Origin: Arthrobacter gandavensis
Lineage (GTDB): Bacteria; Actinomycetota; Actinomycetes; Actinomycetales; Micrococcaceae
Direction: 5' to 3'
Assembly (NCBI RefSeq): GCF_015355785.1
Contig: NZ_JADKYW010000003.1
Span: 470,028 to 534,027 of the forward strand
DNA length: 64,000 nt
Every line of letters starts with the position of its first letter. Positions within the stretch are counted from its first letter, which is position 1. A program made the translations under genes and the position numbers. The notes below the pieces were generated by a model, which ran no database searches, was not told where the DNA came from, and saw only the letters and a list, made by a program, of their open reading frames with translations. This document shows positions 25,997 to 35,198 of this stretch, piece after piece.

Positions 25997-27715
25997 GTGG
26001 ATCACTTCACCGCCACCACTGACCCGGTGTTCGGCAGCGTCGCCGCATCCGCCGTCGTGGCGCTTATTCCCCTGCTCACATTCTTTGTCCTGCTGGCCTT
26101 CGTGAAGGTGAAAGCCCATGTGGCAGGCGGACTGTCCCTGCTGGTGGCAATCGCCGTCGCCATCTGGGCCTTCAAGATGCCCGCCGGACTGGCACTGCTT
26201 TCCGCGTCCCAGGGCGCGGTGTTCGGCGCGTTCCCCGTGGTCTGGATCGTCATCATGGCCATCTGGCTCTACCAGGTCACCGTGGTCAGCGGCCGGTTCG
26301 AGGACCTACGCCGCGTCTTCGACGTCATCGGCGGCGGAGACGTCCGCATCCAGGCCATCCTGGTGGCGTTCTGCTTCGGCGGCCTGCTGGAAGCCCTGGC
26401 CGGATTTGGTGCCCCCGTGGCGATCACCGCCACCATGCTGGTAGCGCTGGGACTGAAGCCGATGAAGGCCGCAGCCGCCGTGCTGGTGGCCAACACCGCA
26501 CCGGTCGCCTTCGGCGCCATGGCCATCCCGATCACTACTGCCGCCAACCTCACCGGCCTCGATGCGGACCACATCGGTGCCGTCGTCGGCCGCCAGGCGC
26601 CGCTGCTCGCCGTCGTGGTTCCGCTGATCCTGGTCTTCATCCTGGACGGTTTCCGGGGTATCCGGGAGACCTGGCCCGCCGCCGCCGTTACCGGTGTTGC
26701 CTTCTCCGCCGCGCAGGTGCTGTGCTCCACCTACTTCTCCTACGAACTCACCGACATTGTTGCCGCACTGGCAGGCCTGGGTGCCGCCGTCGTGTTCCTG
26801 CGCTTCTGGCAGCCGCGCGGCGTGGAGGGCGCACGGGTGCGCATGGGCCTCTCGGAAATGGCCGTATCCGGTGCCGGCACGTCCGGTTCCGCCGGCGGTT
26901 CCGTAGCCGTCCGCGACGGGAACTCGCTGACCGCGTCCCGCACCTGGCTGGCCCTGTTCCCGTACTTCCTGGTGATCATCATCTTCGGCGTCGCCAAGCT
27001 CTGGAAGATCGGCGTGGACATCCCCGCGTTCCTGGCGTCGACTGACGTCAAGGTTCCGTGGCCCATCCTGCACGAACGCCTGGTCGATGCGGCCGGGGAA
27101 CCGGTCTCCTCCACCATCTACACGTTCAACTGGCTGTCCACCCCCGGCACGCTGCTGCTGATCACCGGCCTGATCGTCTCCTTGGTGTACTCCAGGTTCG
27201 ACGACGGCGGACGCTACACCATGTCCGTGGGCGCCGGTGTGGCAGAGATCGGCCGGACCGTGTGGAACATGCGCTGGGCGGGCCTGACCATCCTCTCCGT
27301 GCTGTCCCTGGCCTACGTCATGAACTTCTCCGGGCAGACCGTTTCGATCGGCACCTGGCTGGCCGGTACCGGTGCGTTCTTCGCGTTCCTCTCCCCCGTG
27401 CTGGGCTGGGTGGGTACGGCCGTCACCGGTTCCGATACCTCCGCGAACGCACTGTTCGCCCGCCTGCAGCAGACCGCCGGCCTGGAAGCCGGGATTGATC
27501 CGAACCTGCTGGTGGCGGCGAACACTACCGGCGGCGTCGTAGGCAAGCTGATCAGTCCGCAGAACCTGGCCATTGCCGTGACGGCGGTCAAGCTGGACGG
27601 CCAGGAATCGGTGCTGTTGCGCAAGGTGGTGGGCTGGAGCGTCGCCCTGCTGCTGGTTCTCTGCACCGTTGTGTACCTGCAGTCCACGCCGGTCCTCGGC
27701 TGGATGCTTCCGTAA
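25997..27715 (+). CDS. lldP: L-lactate permease
   Basis: The 572-residue polytopic proton symporter of the LctP family has about 12-14 transmembrane segments. Family motifs are visible: EALAGFGAPVAITATMLVALG, NTAPVAFGAMAIPI, GTAVTGSDTSANALF and AANTTGGVVGKLISPQNLAIA. It imports lactate for LutABC and the other lactate dehydrogenases of the region. The GTG at 25997 has GGAGG 6 bp upstream. The longer frame from 25946 would begin inside operator 2/3 and is rejected. It is followed by a strong intrinsic terminator. Confidence 0.94.
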   Translation: MDHFTATTDPVFGSVAASAVVALIPLLTFFVLLAFVKVKAHVAGGLSLLVAIAVAIWAFKMPAGLALLSASQGAVFGAFPVVWIVIMAIWLYQVTVVSGRFEDLRRVFDVIGGGDVRIQAILVAFCFGGLLEALAGFGAPVAITATMLVALGLKPMKAAAAVLVANTAPVAFGAMAIPITTAANLTGLDADHIGAVVGRQAPLLAVVVPLILVFILDGFRGIRETWPAAAVTGVAFSAAQVLCSTYFSYELTDIVAALAGLGAAVVFLRFWQPRGVEGARVRMGLSEMAVSGAGTSGSAGGSVAVRDGNSLTASRTWLALFPYFLVIIIFGVAKLWKIGVDIPAFLASTDVKVPWPILHERLVDAAGEPVSSTIYTFNWLSTPGTLLLITGLIVSLVYSRFDDGGRYTMSVGAGVAEIGRTVWNMRWAGLTILSVLSLAYVMNFSGQTVSIGTWLAGTGAFFAFLSPVLGWVGTAVTGSDTSANALFARLQQTAGLEAGIDPNLLVAANTTGGVVGKLISPQNLAIAVTAVKLDGQESVLLRKVVGWSVALLLVLCTVVYLQSTPVLGWMLP

Positions 27716-27725
27716 CTGGACGAAC

Positions 27726-27770
27726 GGCGGCCGGGCGAACCCTTAACCGGTTCTTCCGGCCGCCCTTTTT
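27726..27770 (+). terminator. Intrinsic terminator after lldP
   Basis: GGCGGCCGG (27726-27734) pairs with CCGGCCGCC (27756-27764) and is followed by five T residues. It isolates lldP from the regulator gene downstream. Confidence 0.85.
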
Positions 27771-27827
27771 GTACCCTTACGACCAGCAGGACCAGCCTGC
27801 CCGCCGCGCCCGTGCAAGGATATTGCA

Positions 27828-28562
27828 GTGACTTCTCCCGCCTCCCTTCCGCCCCGCCGCAGCTATGACCTGCTGCTGGAGAACATCGAAGCCGACCTGC
27901 GCTCCGGTGCCATCAAACTCGGTGACCAGCTCCCGGGCGAGCGGACACTGGCCGAAACCTACGGCATCTCACGGGCATCTGTCCGGGAAGGCATCCGGAT
28001 CCTGGACGCCATGGGGGTGCTGCGCTCCTCCGCCGGTTCCGGCCCCAAGTCCGGGGCGATCATCGTTTCCGAGCCTTCCGCCGGCCTCTCCTCCGCGCTG
28101 CGCCTGCATATGGCCAGCAGCAGGCTGTCTGTGGAAGACATCGTGGAGACCCGCGTGCTGCTGGAAACCTGGGCCGCGCAGGCTGCCGCCGGCGCCCCGG
28201 ACAGCCCGGAAAAACAGGCGGCCCTGGACCGCGCCCGCGACCTGCTCGAGGCCATGGACCGCCCGGACCTGGACCGGGACACCTTTCACACCCTGGACGC
28301 CCGCTTCCACGTGGAGCTCAGTTCCCTGGCCGGAAACTCCGTCATCGAAACCATGATGGACTCCCTCAGCGGTGCGATCCGCGGGTACGTCAAGGAAGCC
28401 ATGGACAACTTCGATGACTGGCCGCGCGTCCTCGCCTCGCTGCGGGAGCAGCACCACGGGATCTACGACGCCGTTGCTGCCCGCGACGGTGCACTGGCTG
28501 CCGACCGCCTGCGCGAGCACATCACCTGGTTCTACGCCCAGATTCCGGCAGCGGAGGGGTAG
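27828..28562 (+). CDS. GntR/FCD regulator, LldR-like
   Basis: The 244-residue regulator has a winged-helix domain at about 10-75 (LGDQLPGERTLAETYGISRASVREGIRILDAMGVLR) and an FCD effector domain with the metal-binding residues in DARFHVELSSLAGN, EQHHGI and EHITWF. It lies directly behind the lactate permease and the three TNGTNNNACNA-type operators, the arrangement of LldR/LutR regulators, which release DNA on binding L-lactate. The GTG at 27828 has AAGGA 8 bp upstream. Assignment as the lactate regulator is inferred from position and operator type. Confidence 0.87.
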   Translation: MTSPASLPPRRSYDLLLENIEADLRSGAIKLGDQLPGERTLAETYGISRASVREGIRILDAMGVLRSSAGSGPKSGAIIVSEPSAGLSSALRLHMASSRLSVEDIVETRVLLETWAAQAAAGAPDSPEKQAALDRARDLLEAMDRPDLDRDTFHTLDARFHVELSSLAGNSVIETMMDSLSGAIRGYVKEAMDNFDDWPRVLASLREQHHGIYDAVAARDGALAADRLREHITWFYAQIPAAEG

Positions 28563-28875
28563 GGGCGGACCTGGCTGCCGGGTGCTGTCCCGTGCGGCAC
28601 GTTTCCCTCCGGTTCGGGACATCCCCAAGTGAAGTGAAAAGGAAGTCAGCCGGCTCGCTCGGGGCGGTCATGCCTGGCAGGGCATCCGCAGCGCACTCTC
28701 CAACGCACCACCGAGCTGCACCCGGATAGCGCCGCCACACCGACCGAGACTGCGCCACGGCACGGCGACTGCACCCGGGCTTGCCGCCGCACCACCGGCA
28801 AAATCCCGCCTCCCCCGAAATACCCGGGGGAAAACCCCATGGTCCAAGCACACGGACACATAGGAAGCTGGATCC
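28563..28875. other. Intergenic region before the two-component system
   Basis: 313 bp without a convincing gene. A small stem CCCCCG/CGGGGG (28812-28817 and 28825-28830) sits 46 bp before the kinase start. I see no clear promoter hexamers. Confidence 0.4.
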
Positions 28876-30231
28876 ATGACCAACATCTACTCCGACCCCG
28901 GTGCCGTGCCGGAACCCGTGTTCGCACCCGCTCCAGCGCCCGCTCCCGGACAGGACAGGCAGCTCCGCCGGCCCGCGTTCTTCCGCAGCACCACCTGGCG
29001 TGCCTTCTGCTACCACTGCGTGAGCCTGCTCCTGGCACCTCTGGCCTTCACCTATGCGGTAACCACGGTGTCCCTCGGAGCTTCCCTGCTGGTGACCGTC
29101 GTGGGCCTGATCGTTGTCGCCGCCATGGTGGTCGCCGCCAGATACTGGGGCACCGTCAACCGCGGCCTTACCCGGTCCCTCCTGGACCGGCACGTCCCGG
29201 CACCGGTCCCCTTTGCCTCCCGGCCCGGATTCTTCGGCTTCCTGCGCTCCGGACTCGCTGACACTGCCGGCTGGCGTGCCATCGCCCACATGGGCGTCAG
29301 TTTCGTGACGTCCATAACCGCGGCCGTCCTCAGCATCACCTTCCTGGTCACCGGCCTGGGGTGCATGACGCACTGGTACTGGTCCCAGTGGCTCCCGCCG
29401 ATGCAGGCCTCCGACGGCAGCTGGCACCGCGGCAGCATGATCGCCCCGGACGTGTTCGTAGACGGTTTCTGGTGGCAGGCGGCCTATGCGGGCGCCGGAG
29501 TGCTGCTGACCTTTGTACTCTGGCCAGCTGTCAACAACGGAGCCGCCAAGCTCCAGGGCCTCCTCGCGGCGTCGCTGCTGGGTCCTACCGCCGCGCAGGA
29601 GCGGGTCCGGGATCTGGAAGCCAGCCGCAGCAGCTCCGTCAACACCGCGGACGCACGGCTCGCCCGGATTGAACGCGACCTGCACGACGGCACGCAGGCG
29701 CAGCTGGTTGCCATCGCCATGAAACTCGGCGACGCCCGGGACCGGCTCTCCGCCGGGGACACGAACGAAGACCTGCAGCGCCTGCTGGACAGCGCCCACG
29801 GAACGGCAAAGGACGCTTTGGCGGACCTGCGCGGAATTGCCCGCGGCATCCGCCCTGCAGTTCTGAACGACGGACTCGACGCCGCCCTGGAGTCACTCGC
29901 TGCAACGGCACCGCTGCCGGTGGAGCTGGACTACCAGCTTGGCGTCCGGCCCGCTCCCGCAGTGGAGGCCATCGCCTATTACAGCGCGGCTGAAGTGCTG
30001 AACAACGCCGTCAAGCACTCCCGCGGCACCGGTGCCTGGATTTCAGTTTCCGGCCAGGACAACCGGCTCTTCCTCACCGTCACTGACAACGGGACCGGCG
30101 GCGCCGATCCGGCAGCCGGCACCGGACTTGCCGGTCTGGCCGAACGGGTCCGCACCGTGGACGGCACACTGCACATCTCTTCTCCGGCAGGCGGTCCCAC
30201 AGCGGTGACGGTCAGCCTTCCGCTTGGGTAG
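28876..30231 (+). CDS. Sensor histidine kinase, NarL-partner class
   Basis: The 451-residue membrane kinase has hydrophobic segments at about 43-65, 67-90, 140-162 and 203-218 that form the putative sensor domain characteristic of actinobacterial kinases. The HisKA_3 dimerisation domain carries the phosphoacceptor His270 in ERDLHDGTQAQLVAIAM. The ATPase follows, with EVLNNAVKHS (N box) and TDNGTGGADPAAGTGLAGLAERV (G boxes). Its stop lies 50 bp before the response regulator, so the two form an operon. The signal is unknown. Its location inside the lactate region may be chance. Confidence 0.9.
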   Translation: MTNIYSDPGAVPEPVFAPAPAPAPGQDRQLRRPAFFRSTTWRAFCYHCVSLLLAPLAFTYAVTTVSLGASLLVTVVGLIVVAAMVVAARYWGTVNRGLTRSLLDRHVPAPVPFASRPGFFGFLRSGLADTAGWRAIAHMGVSFVTSITAAVLSITFLVTGLGCMTHWYWSQWLPPMQASDGSWHRGSMIAPDVFVDGFWWQAAYAGAGVLLTFVLWPAVNNGAAKLQGLLAASLLGPTAAQERVRDLEASRSSSVNTADARLARIERDLHDGTQAQLVAIAMKLGDARDRLSAGDTNEDLQRLLDSAHGTAKDALADLRGIARGIRPAVLNDGLDAALESLAATAPLPVELDYQLGVRPAPAVEAIAYYSAAEVLNNAVKHSRGTGAWISVSGQDNRLFLTVTDNGTGGADPAAGTGLAGLAERVRTVDGTLHISSPAGGPTAVTVSLPLG

Positions 30232-30280
30232 CGGCACCGGGATGCAGGCGTACGGCAGTTCCATGCGGCAGGCTACAGGT

Positions 30281-30940
30281 ATGAGGATTGCGATTGCCGA
30301 GGATTCGGCGCTGCTGCGCGCCGGACTGGTGGAACTGCTGGCCGGCCGCGGCCACGAGGTGGTGGCCGCAGCCGGGGACGCCGAACAGCTGTTCGCTGCA
30401 CTTGAAACCGCACGGCCCGACGTCGTCATCCTGGACAACCGGATGCCGCCCACCCACACCAGCGAAGGCATCCGGGCTGCGCTAACCTTAAGGGAAACCC
30501 GGCCGGAGATCGGAGTCCTGCTGCTGTCCCAGTACGTGGAGACCCGCTACGCCACCCGGCTCTTTGCCGGCGAGCCCAGTGGCACAGGCTACCTGCTCAA
30601 GGACCGGGTGGCGGATGTGCGCACCTTCCTGGACACACTCGAACGGATCCGGGCCGGGGAAACCGTGCTGGACCCCGAAGTGGTGCGGCAGCTGATGGGT
30701 GCAGGGAAGGCCGCTGGCCTTGGATCGCTCACCCCGCGGGAGACGGATGTCCTGGACCTCATGGCGCAGGGACGGACAAATGCCGGCATTTGTGCTGAAC
30801 TGTTCCTCTCCGCCGGCGCGGTGGAGAAGCACATCACTTCCATTTTCAGCAAGCTGAACCTGGCACCGGCGGCAGGGGACCATAGACGCGTCCTGGCCGT
30901 CCTGCAGTACCTCCAGGCCGCCTCGCCGGGTTTGGCCTGA
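30281..30940 (+). CDS. Response regulator, NarL/FixJ family
   Basis: The 219-residue regulator has a receiver domain with acidic pocket Glu7-Asp8 and phosphoacceptor Asp52 (VVILDNRMP). A LuxR-type helix-turn-helix lies at about 150-210 (LTPRETDVLDLMAQGRTNAGICAELFLSAGAVEKHITSIFSKL). It is the cognate partner of the upstream kinase. I chose the ATG at 30281, where the receiver domain begins (MRIAIAED). The frame from 30224 overlaps the kinase 3' end and adds unrelated residues. Targets are not visible. Confidence 0.9.
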   Translation: MRIAIAEDSALLRAGLVELLAGRGHEVVAAAGDAEQLFAALETARPDVVILDNRMPPTHTSEGIRAALTLRETRPEIGVLLLSQYVETRYATRLFAGEPSGTGYLLKDRVADVRTFLDTLERIRAGETVLDPEVVRQLMGAGKAAGLGSLTPRETDVLDLMAQGRTNAGICAELFLSAGAVEKHITSIFSKLNLAPAAGDHRRVLAVLQYLQAASPGLA

Positions 30941-31013
30941 CCATTCCACCGTGTCCCGGGCATAGAGTTGAATCGGGAGACCAATCCCCGTCTATGTCAT
31001 GGATCAGGATCGT

Positions 31014-33824
31014 ATGTCAGTTACAGCACAGGAAACCGCCACCGCCATCTCCGAACTGGGGAGCGGAGGAATCAGCACCCGGGAAATCGACCGCCGGAAA
31101 ATGGCACACGATGCATCCCATTACCTCCTGATCCCGCAGGCGGTCGCCACGCCCTCCACCACGGATGAAGTGGCACAGCTGATGCGCCGCAGCCGCGAAC
31201 TGGGCATCCCGGCAACGTTCCGCTCCGGCGGCACCTCACTCTCCGGCCAGGCCGTGAGCGACAGCCTCCTGATCGATACCCGCCACCACTTCCGGGACAT
31301 CGGAGTGCTCGACGGCGGCGCCCGCGTCCGCGTGGCTCCCGGCGCCACCGTACGCTCGGTCAACTCCAGGCTGGCAGCATTCGGCCGGAAGCTTGGCCCC
31401 GATCCCGCCAGCGAAATCGCCTGCACGATTGGCGGCGTCGTGGCCAACAACTCTTCCGGCATGGCCTGCGGCACCGAGTTCAACACCTACCGGACCCTCG
31501 AATCGATGGTCCTGGTGCTGGCCAGCGGCACGGTCCTGGACACCGGAGCGCCGGACGCCGAGGAGAGGCTGCGCGCCCTGGAACCCGAACTCTTCGAAGG
31601 ACTGCTCCGCCTGCGCGGCCGGATCGTGGCGAACACGGACTCCGTTGCCACCATCACCCGCCTGTTCTCGATGAAAAACACCATGGGCTACGGGCTGAAT
31701 TCATTCCTTGACTTCGAGAGCCCGGCAGACATCCTGGCGCACCTGATGATCGGCAGCGAGGGCACCCTGGGCTTCGTGGCGCAGGCGACCTTCCGCACGG
31801 TACCTGCCCTGCCCAAGGTCGCCACCGGCCTGATGTTCTTTGACACGCTCGACGCCGCTGCCACCGCCCTGCCCAGCCTCACCGCCACGGGCCTGGCAAC
31901 CGTTGAGCTCATGGACGCCACCTCCCTGCGCGTGGCCCAGCTGGCAGCGGATGCACCGCTTGAACTGCGGGACCTGGAACTCAAGTCCCACGCCGCCCTC
32001 CTCGTGGAGCACCAGGCGGCCACTGCCGAGGAGCTGGAGGCCAAGCGGAATGCATCCCTGCCGCTCTTCGAGTCACTGAGCCTGGCAGCACCGTTCGCCA
32101 TGACCACCGATGCCCGGGACCGCGCCGGCATGTGGCACATGCGCAAGGGCCTCTACACCACGGTGGCCGGTGCCCGCCCCTCCGGCACCAATGCCCTGCT
32201 GGAGGACATTGTGGTTCCGGTGCCGTCGCTGGCACGGACCTGCGCCGAGCTGGCCACCCTGTTCGCGGCCCACCACTACAAAGACTCCGTGATCTTCGGG
32301 CATGCCAAGGACGGCAACATCCACTTCATGCTCAATGAGAACTTCAGCGATCCGGCCGAGCTGGCCCGCTACGAGGCCTTCACCGAGGAGATGGTGGACC
32401 TGGTCCTCGGCGAAGGCGGCTCGCTGAAGGCCGAGCACGGCACCGGCCGGATCATGGCCCCCTACGTCCGGCGCCAGTACGGCGATGAGCTGTACGAAAT
32501 CATGGTGGAGGTCAAGCGCCTGATCGACCCCGCGAACCTGCTCAACCCGGGCGTGCTGATCAATGAGGATCCGCGGTCCTACGTGCAGAACCTCAAGGTT
32601 GCGCCCACGGTCGAGACGGAAGTGGACCGCTGCGTCGAGTGCGGCTACTGCGAACCGGTATGCCCCAGCAAGGACCTGACCACCACGCCCCGCCAGCGCA
32701 TTGTGCTCCGCCGCGAAATTGCCGACGCCGAAGCCCGCGGCGATTCGGAGCTCGCCGCCACCCTGCGGGCGGACTACGACTACGACGGCGTGCAGACCTG
32801 CGCCGTGGACGGAATGTGCGGCACGGCCTGCCCCGTGCTGATCAACACCGGCGACCTTGTTCGCCGGCTCCGCGCGGAGAACACCAGCAAGGCAGCAGAC
32901 GCCGGCTGGAAAGCTGCCGCCGGACGCTGGGGGACCATGACCTCCGCGGGCGGCAAGGCCCTGACCCTGGCCAAGGCCGTCCCCCCTTCCCTGCCCAGGC
33001 TCGCCACCGCCGTCGGGCGTGCGGTCCTCGGTGCCGACAACGTGCAGTCCTACGAGACCGTGCTTCCCGCCGGAGGCACCCGGCGCACCCCGCATGAGGA
33101 CGCGGATCCGGTGGCTGTGTTCTTCCCTGCCTGCATCGGCACCATGTTCGGGCCGGCCGCAGGCGGAGAAGGATCCGCCCCGGCGTTCATGGAAGTCTGC
33201 GGGCGCGCCGGGGTTGGGCTGCGCATCCCCAAGGGCATTGAAAACCTCTGCTGCGGCACTCCGTGGAAGTCCAAGGGCTTCTCCTCCGGCTACTCGGTGA
33301 TGACGGAGAAGGTCCTGGCCAACCTGTGGGTGGCCACCAACGGCGGACAGCTCCCGGTGGTGTGCGACGCCGCATCCTGCACTGAAGGACTGGACACCAT
33401 GAAGCGCCTGGCCGGGGAGAGCCCGGTCTACCCGGGCCTGAGGTTCGTGGACTCCGTTGACTTTGTCCGGGAGAGCATCCTTCCCCGGCTGGAAGTGACC
33501 CGAAAGCTGGGCTCGCTGGCGCTGCACCCCACCTGCTCCTCCACCCAGCTGGGGGCCAATGACGCGCTCAGCGAGATTGCCGCTGCCGTCAGCTCCGAGG
33601 TCTTCGTGCCGCCGAGCTGGGGCTGCTGCGCCTTCGCCGGGGACCGCGGCCTGCTGCATCCCGAGCTCACTGCGTCCGCAACCCGGAAGCAGGCCGGGGA
33701 AATCAATGCCCGGACCTTCGACGGGTACGCCTCGGTGAACCGCACCTGCGAAATCGGCATGAGCAAGGCCACGGGGCAGAGCTACCGCCACATCCTGGAG
33801 TACCTGGCCGAAGCCACGCGCTAA
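31014..33824 (+). CDS. FAD/Fe-S D-lactate dehydrogenase-type oxidoreductase (fused)
   Basis: The protein is about 936 residues. An FAD-binding PCMH domain (about 40-220, with FRSGGTSLSGQAVSD) and an FAD-oxidase C-terminal domain (to about 520, containing GHAKDGNIHFMLNENF and EHGTGRIMAPYVR) come first. Two [4Fe-4S] cysteine clusters follow (RCVECGYCEPVCPS and TCAVDGMCGTACPVL, about 538-610). A C-terminal CCG domain ends the protein (ENLCCGTPWKSKGF, WGCCAFAGDRG). This all-in-one architecture matches actinobacterial and Dld-II D-lactate dehydrogenases; glycolate or 2-hydroxyglutarate oxidation is the main alternative. AGGA at 31006-31009 supports the ATG at 31014; an ATG at 30999 would add five residues. 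The lactate context favours D-lactate. Confidence 0.85.
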   Translation: MSVTAQETATAISELGSGGISTREIDRRKMAHDASHYLLIPQAVATPSTTDEVAQLMRRSRELGIPATFRSGGTSLSGQAVSDSLLIDTRHHFRDIGVLDGGARVRVAPGATVRSVNSRLAAFGRKLGPDPASEIACTIGGVVANNSSGMACGTEFNTYRTLESMVLVLASGTVLDTGAPDAEERLRALEPELFEGLLRLRGRIVANTDSVATITRLFSMKNTMGYGLNSFLDFESPADILAHLMIGSEGTLGFVAQATFRTVPALPKVATGLMFFDTLDAAATALPSLTATGLATVELMDATSLRVAQLAADAPLELRDLELKSHAALLVEHQAATAEELEAKRNASLPLFESLSLAAPFAMTTDARDRAGMWHMRKGLYTTVAGARPSGTNALLEDIVVPVPSLARTCAELATLFAAHHYKDSVIFGHAKDGNIHFMLNENFSDPAELARYEAFTEEMVDLVLGEGGSLKAEHGTGRIMAPYVRRQYGDELYEIMVEVKRLIDPANLLNPGVLINEDPRSYVQNLKVAPTVETEVDRCVECGYCEPVCPSKDLTTTPRQRIVLRREIADAEARGDSELAATLRADYDYDGVQTCAVDGMCGTACPVLINTGDLVRRLRAENTSKAADAGWKAAAGRWGTMTSAGGKALTLAKAVPPSLPRLATAVGRAVLGADNVQSYETVLPAGGTRRTPHEDADPVAVFFPACIGTMFGPAAGGEGSAPAFMEVCGRAGVGLRIPKGIENLCCGTPWKSKGFSSGYSVMTEKVLANLWVATNGGQLPVVCDAASCTEGLDTMKRLAGESPVYPGLRFVDSVDFVRESILPRLEVTRKLGSLALHPTCSSTQLGANDALSEIAAAVSSEVFVPPSWGCCAFAGDRGLLHPELTASATRKQAGEINARTFDGYASVNRTCEIGMSKATGQSYRHILEYLAEATR

Positions 33825-33975
33825 TGTGCGCGCTGGCCGTCGGCGATTCCGCCGGGGCCGGCGCCGTTTCCATCGTCCCGCGCCGGTTCGCTAACCGGCG
33901 CGGGGTCCCCTGCTTCGAACACTGAGCGGGACATCCCCCCTCGGCGCACCGCCGTCGTCACGCAGGAAAAATTCC

Positions 33976-34010
33976 TTGCAATCTTACTTTCTTCACCGTA
34001 TAAAGTAAGA
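33976..34010 (+). promoter_or_regulatory. Leaderless promoter overlapped by a perfect operator (ROK gene)
   Basis: The -35 TTGCAA (33976-33981) and -10 TATAAA (33999-34004) are separated by 17 bp. The -10 ends 6 bp before the ATG at 34011, so transcription should begin at or next to the start codon; no Shine-Dalgarno is present. Within this promoter TCTTACTTT (33982-33990) and AAAGTAAGA (34002-34010) form a perfect 9-bp inverted repeat with an 11-bp spacer, which would block RNA polymerase when occupied. Autoregulation by the ROK protein is the likely use. Confidence 0.75.
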
Positions 34011-35147
34011 ATGTCGTCCACCTCACATGCACCAACCGGCCGCCGGGAACTCCGGCGGATCCGGGTGGAGTCCGTAATGGGGGCCCTGCTGTCCCACGGC
34101 CCCATCTCCCGCACCGACCTCGCTGCGGCCACCGGATACAGCCCCTCCACCGTCACCGGAATAGTGCATGAGCTGCAGGAACTGGGATACCTCCAGGAAG
34201 TCGGCCAGCGCGAATCCACCGGCGGGCGCCGGCGCACGCTGATGGAGATCGACCGCTCCGCCGTGGTCCTGGTGGTGGCCGAGGTGTCCCGCGGAGCCGT
34301 CCGCGCCAGCCTGGTGGACCTGGACGCCGCAGTCCTTGAAACCCGGGAGTCGGTGTTCGACGCCGGGGACCCCGTGTCCTCCACCGCCCGGGCAGTAGCG
34401 GAACTGGCTGCCGCCGCGCCCCGCAGGCCTGCCCGCCTCGTCCTGGCGCTCCCGGGCGTCGTAGGCACGGACGGTACGGTCAGCCTCGCACCGGATTTCG
34501 CCGCAGCCAACGGCTCCGAACTCGCCGGTGAACTGCAGCGCCGGACCGGACTGCAGGTCACGCTCGAGAATGACGTCAACCTGGTAGCCCTCGGCGAGCG
34601 CAGTGCCGGTGCCGCCGCCGGCGTCGATGACCTGGTGCTGATCCACGTGGCCGAGGGCATTGGCGCCACAATCCTGAGCGGCGGCAGGCTCCTCCACGGG
34701 GCGACGCGTTCCGCCGGTGAGGTTGGCTTCCTGCCCGTGGCGCCCCGCCCGCTCCCCCACGGAAACCGCGGCCCCTTCGAAGCTGCCTGGAGCACCCCCG
34801 CGATTGCAGCGGCTGCCTCCTCTGCAGGGCTCGACGCCGGCGGGCCGGTGATCGCACGGATCTGCAGCGACGAACGCACCCGTGCCCTGCGCGACGAGGT
34901 ACTGGACGCCTGGGCGTGGGCCGCCGTCGTCTGCGCCTGTGTCCTGAACCCTGCGCTCGTTGTTTTCTCCGGCGACGCCGTGGACCTGGACAACCCGGCC
35001 CGCGCCGCACTGGCCGGCCGGATCCGCGCCGCAGCGCCGTCGGCCCCGGATGTCACTTTCGCGTCCCTGGGCGATGCCGGCATCCTGCACGGTGCCGTGG
35101 CCCGCGTCCTGGAAGACCCCTCAGCCCTCCTCACACCCGGCAGCTAA
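34011..35147 (+). CDS. ROK-family transcriptional regulator
   Basis: The 378-residue protein has an N-terminal winged helix (about 15-75; GPISRTDLAAATGYSPSTVTGIVHELQELGYL) and a ROK sugar-kinase-like domain with VLALPGVVGTDGTV and LENDVNLVALGE. The usual ROK zinc motif CxCGxxGC is not apparent and the kinase ATP residues look degenerate, so it is a regulator and not a kinase. ROK regulators respond to sugars or sugar phosphates, which fits the kinase and NagB-type enzymes downstream. Its start abuts the operator at 33982-34010. It is 51 bp upstream of and co-directional with the transporter operon, which it probably controls. Confidence 0.88.
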   Translation: MSSTSHAPTGRRELRRIRVESVMGALLSHGPISRTDLAAATGYSPSTVTGIVHELQELGYLQEVGQRESTGGRRRTLMEIDRSAVVLVVAEVSRGAVRASLVDLDAAVLETRESVFDAGDPVSSTARAVAELAAAAPRRPARLVLALPGVVGTDGTVSLAPDFAAANGSELAGELQRRTGLQVTLENDVNLVALGERSAGAAAGVDDLVLIHVAEGIGATILSGGRLLHGATRSAGEVGFLPVAPRPLPHGNRGPFEAAWSTPAIAAAASSAGLDAGGPVIARICSDERTRALRDEVLDAWAWAAVVCACVLNPALVVFSGDAVDLDNPARAALAGRIRAAAPSAPDVTFASLGDAGILHGAVARVLEDPSALLTPGS

Positions 35148-35198
35148 CCCCGCCGGCATTACCAACCACCCGCACCACCCACACCCAAGGAGAAGTAC

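Noticed and set aside
32073-33791. 572-residue minus-strand frame opposite the D-lactate dehydrogenase
   Set aside because: Shadow frame. The plus strand encodes the FAD, Fe-S and CCG domains continuously.
33821-35134. 437-residue minus-strand frame opposite the ROK regulator
   Set aside because: Ser/Arg/Ala-rich shadow. It would also antagonise a clear promoter-operator for the plus-strand gene.
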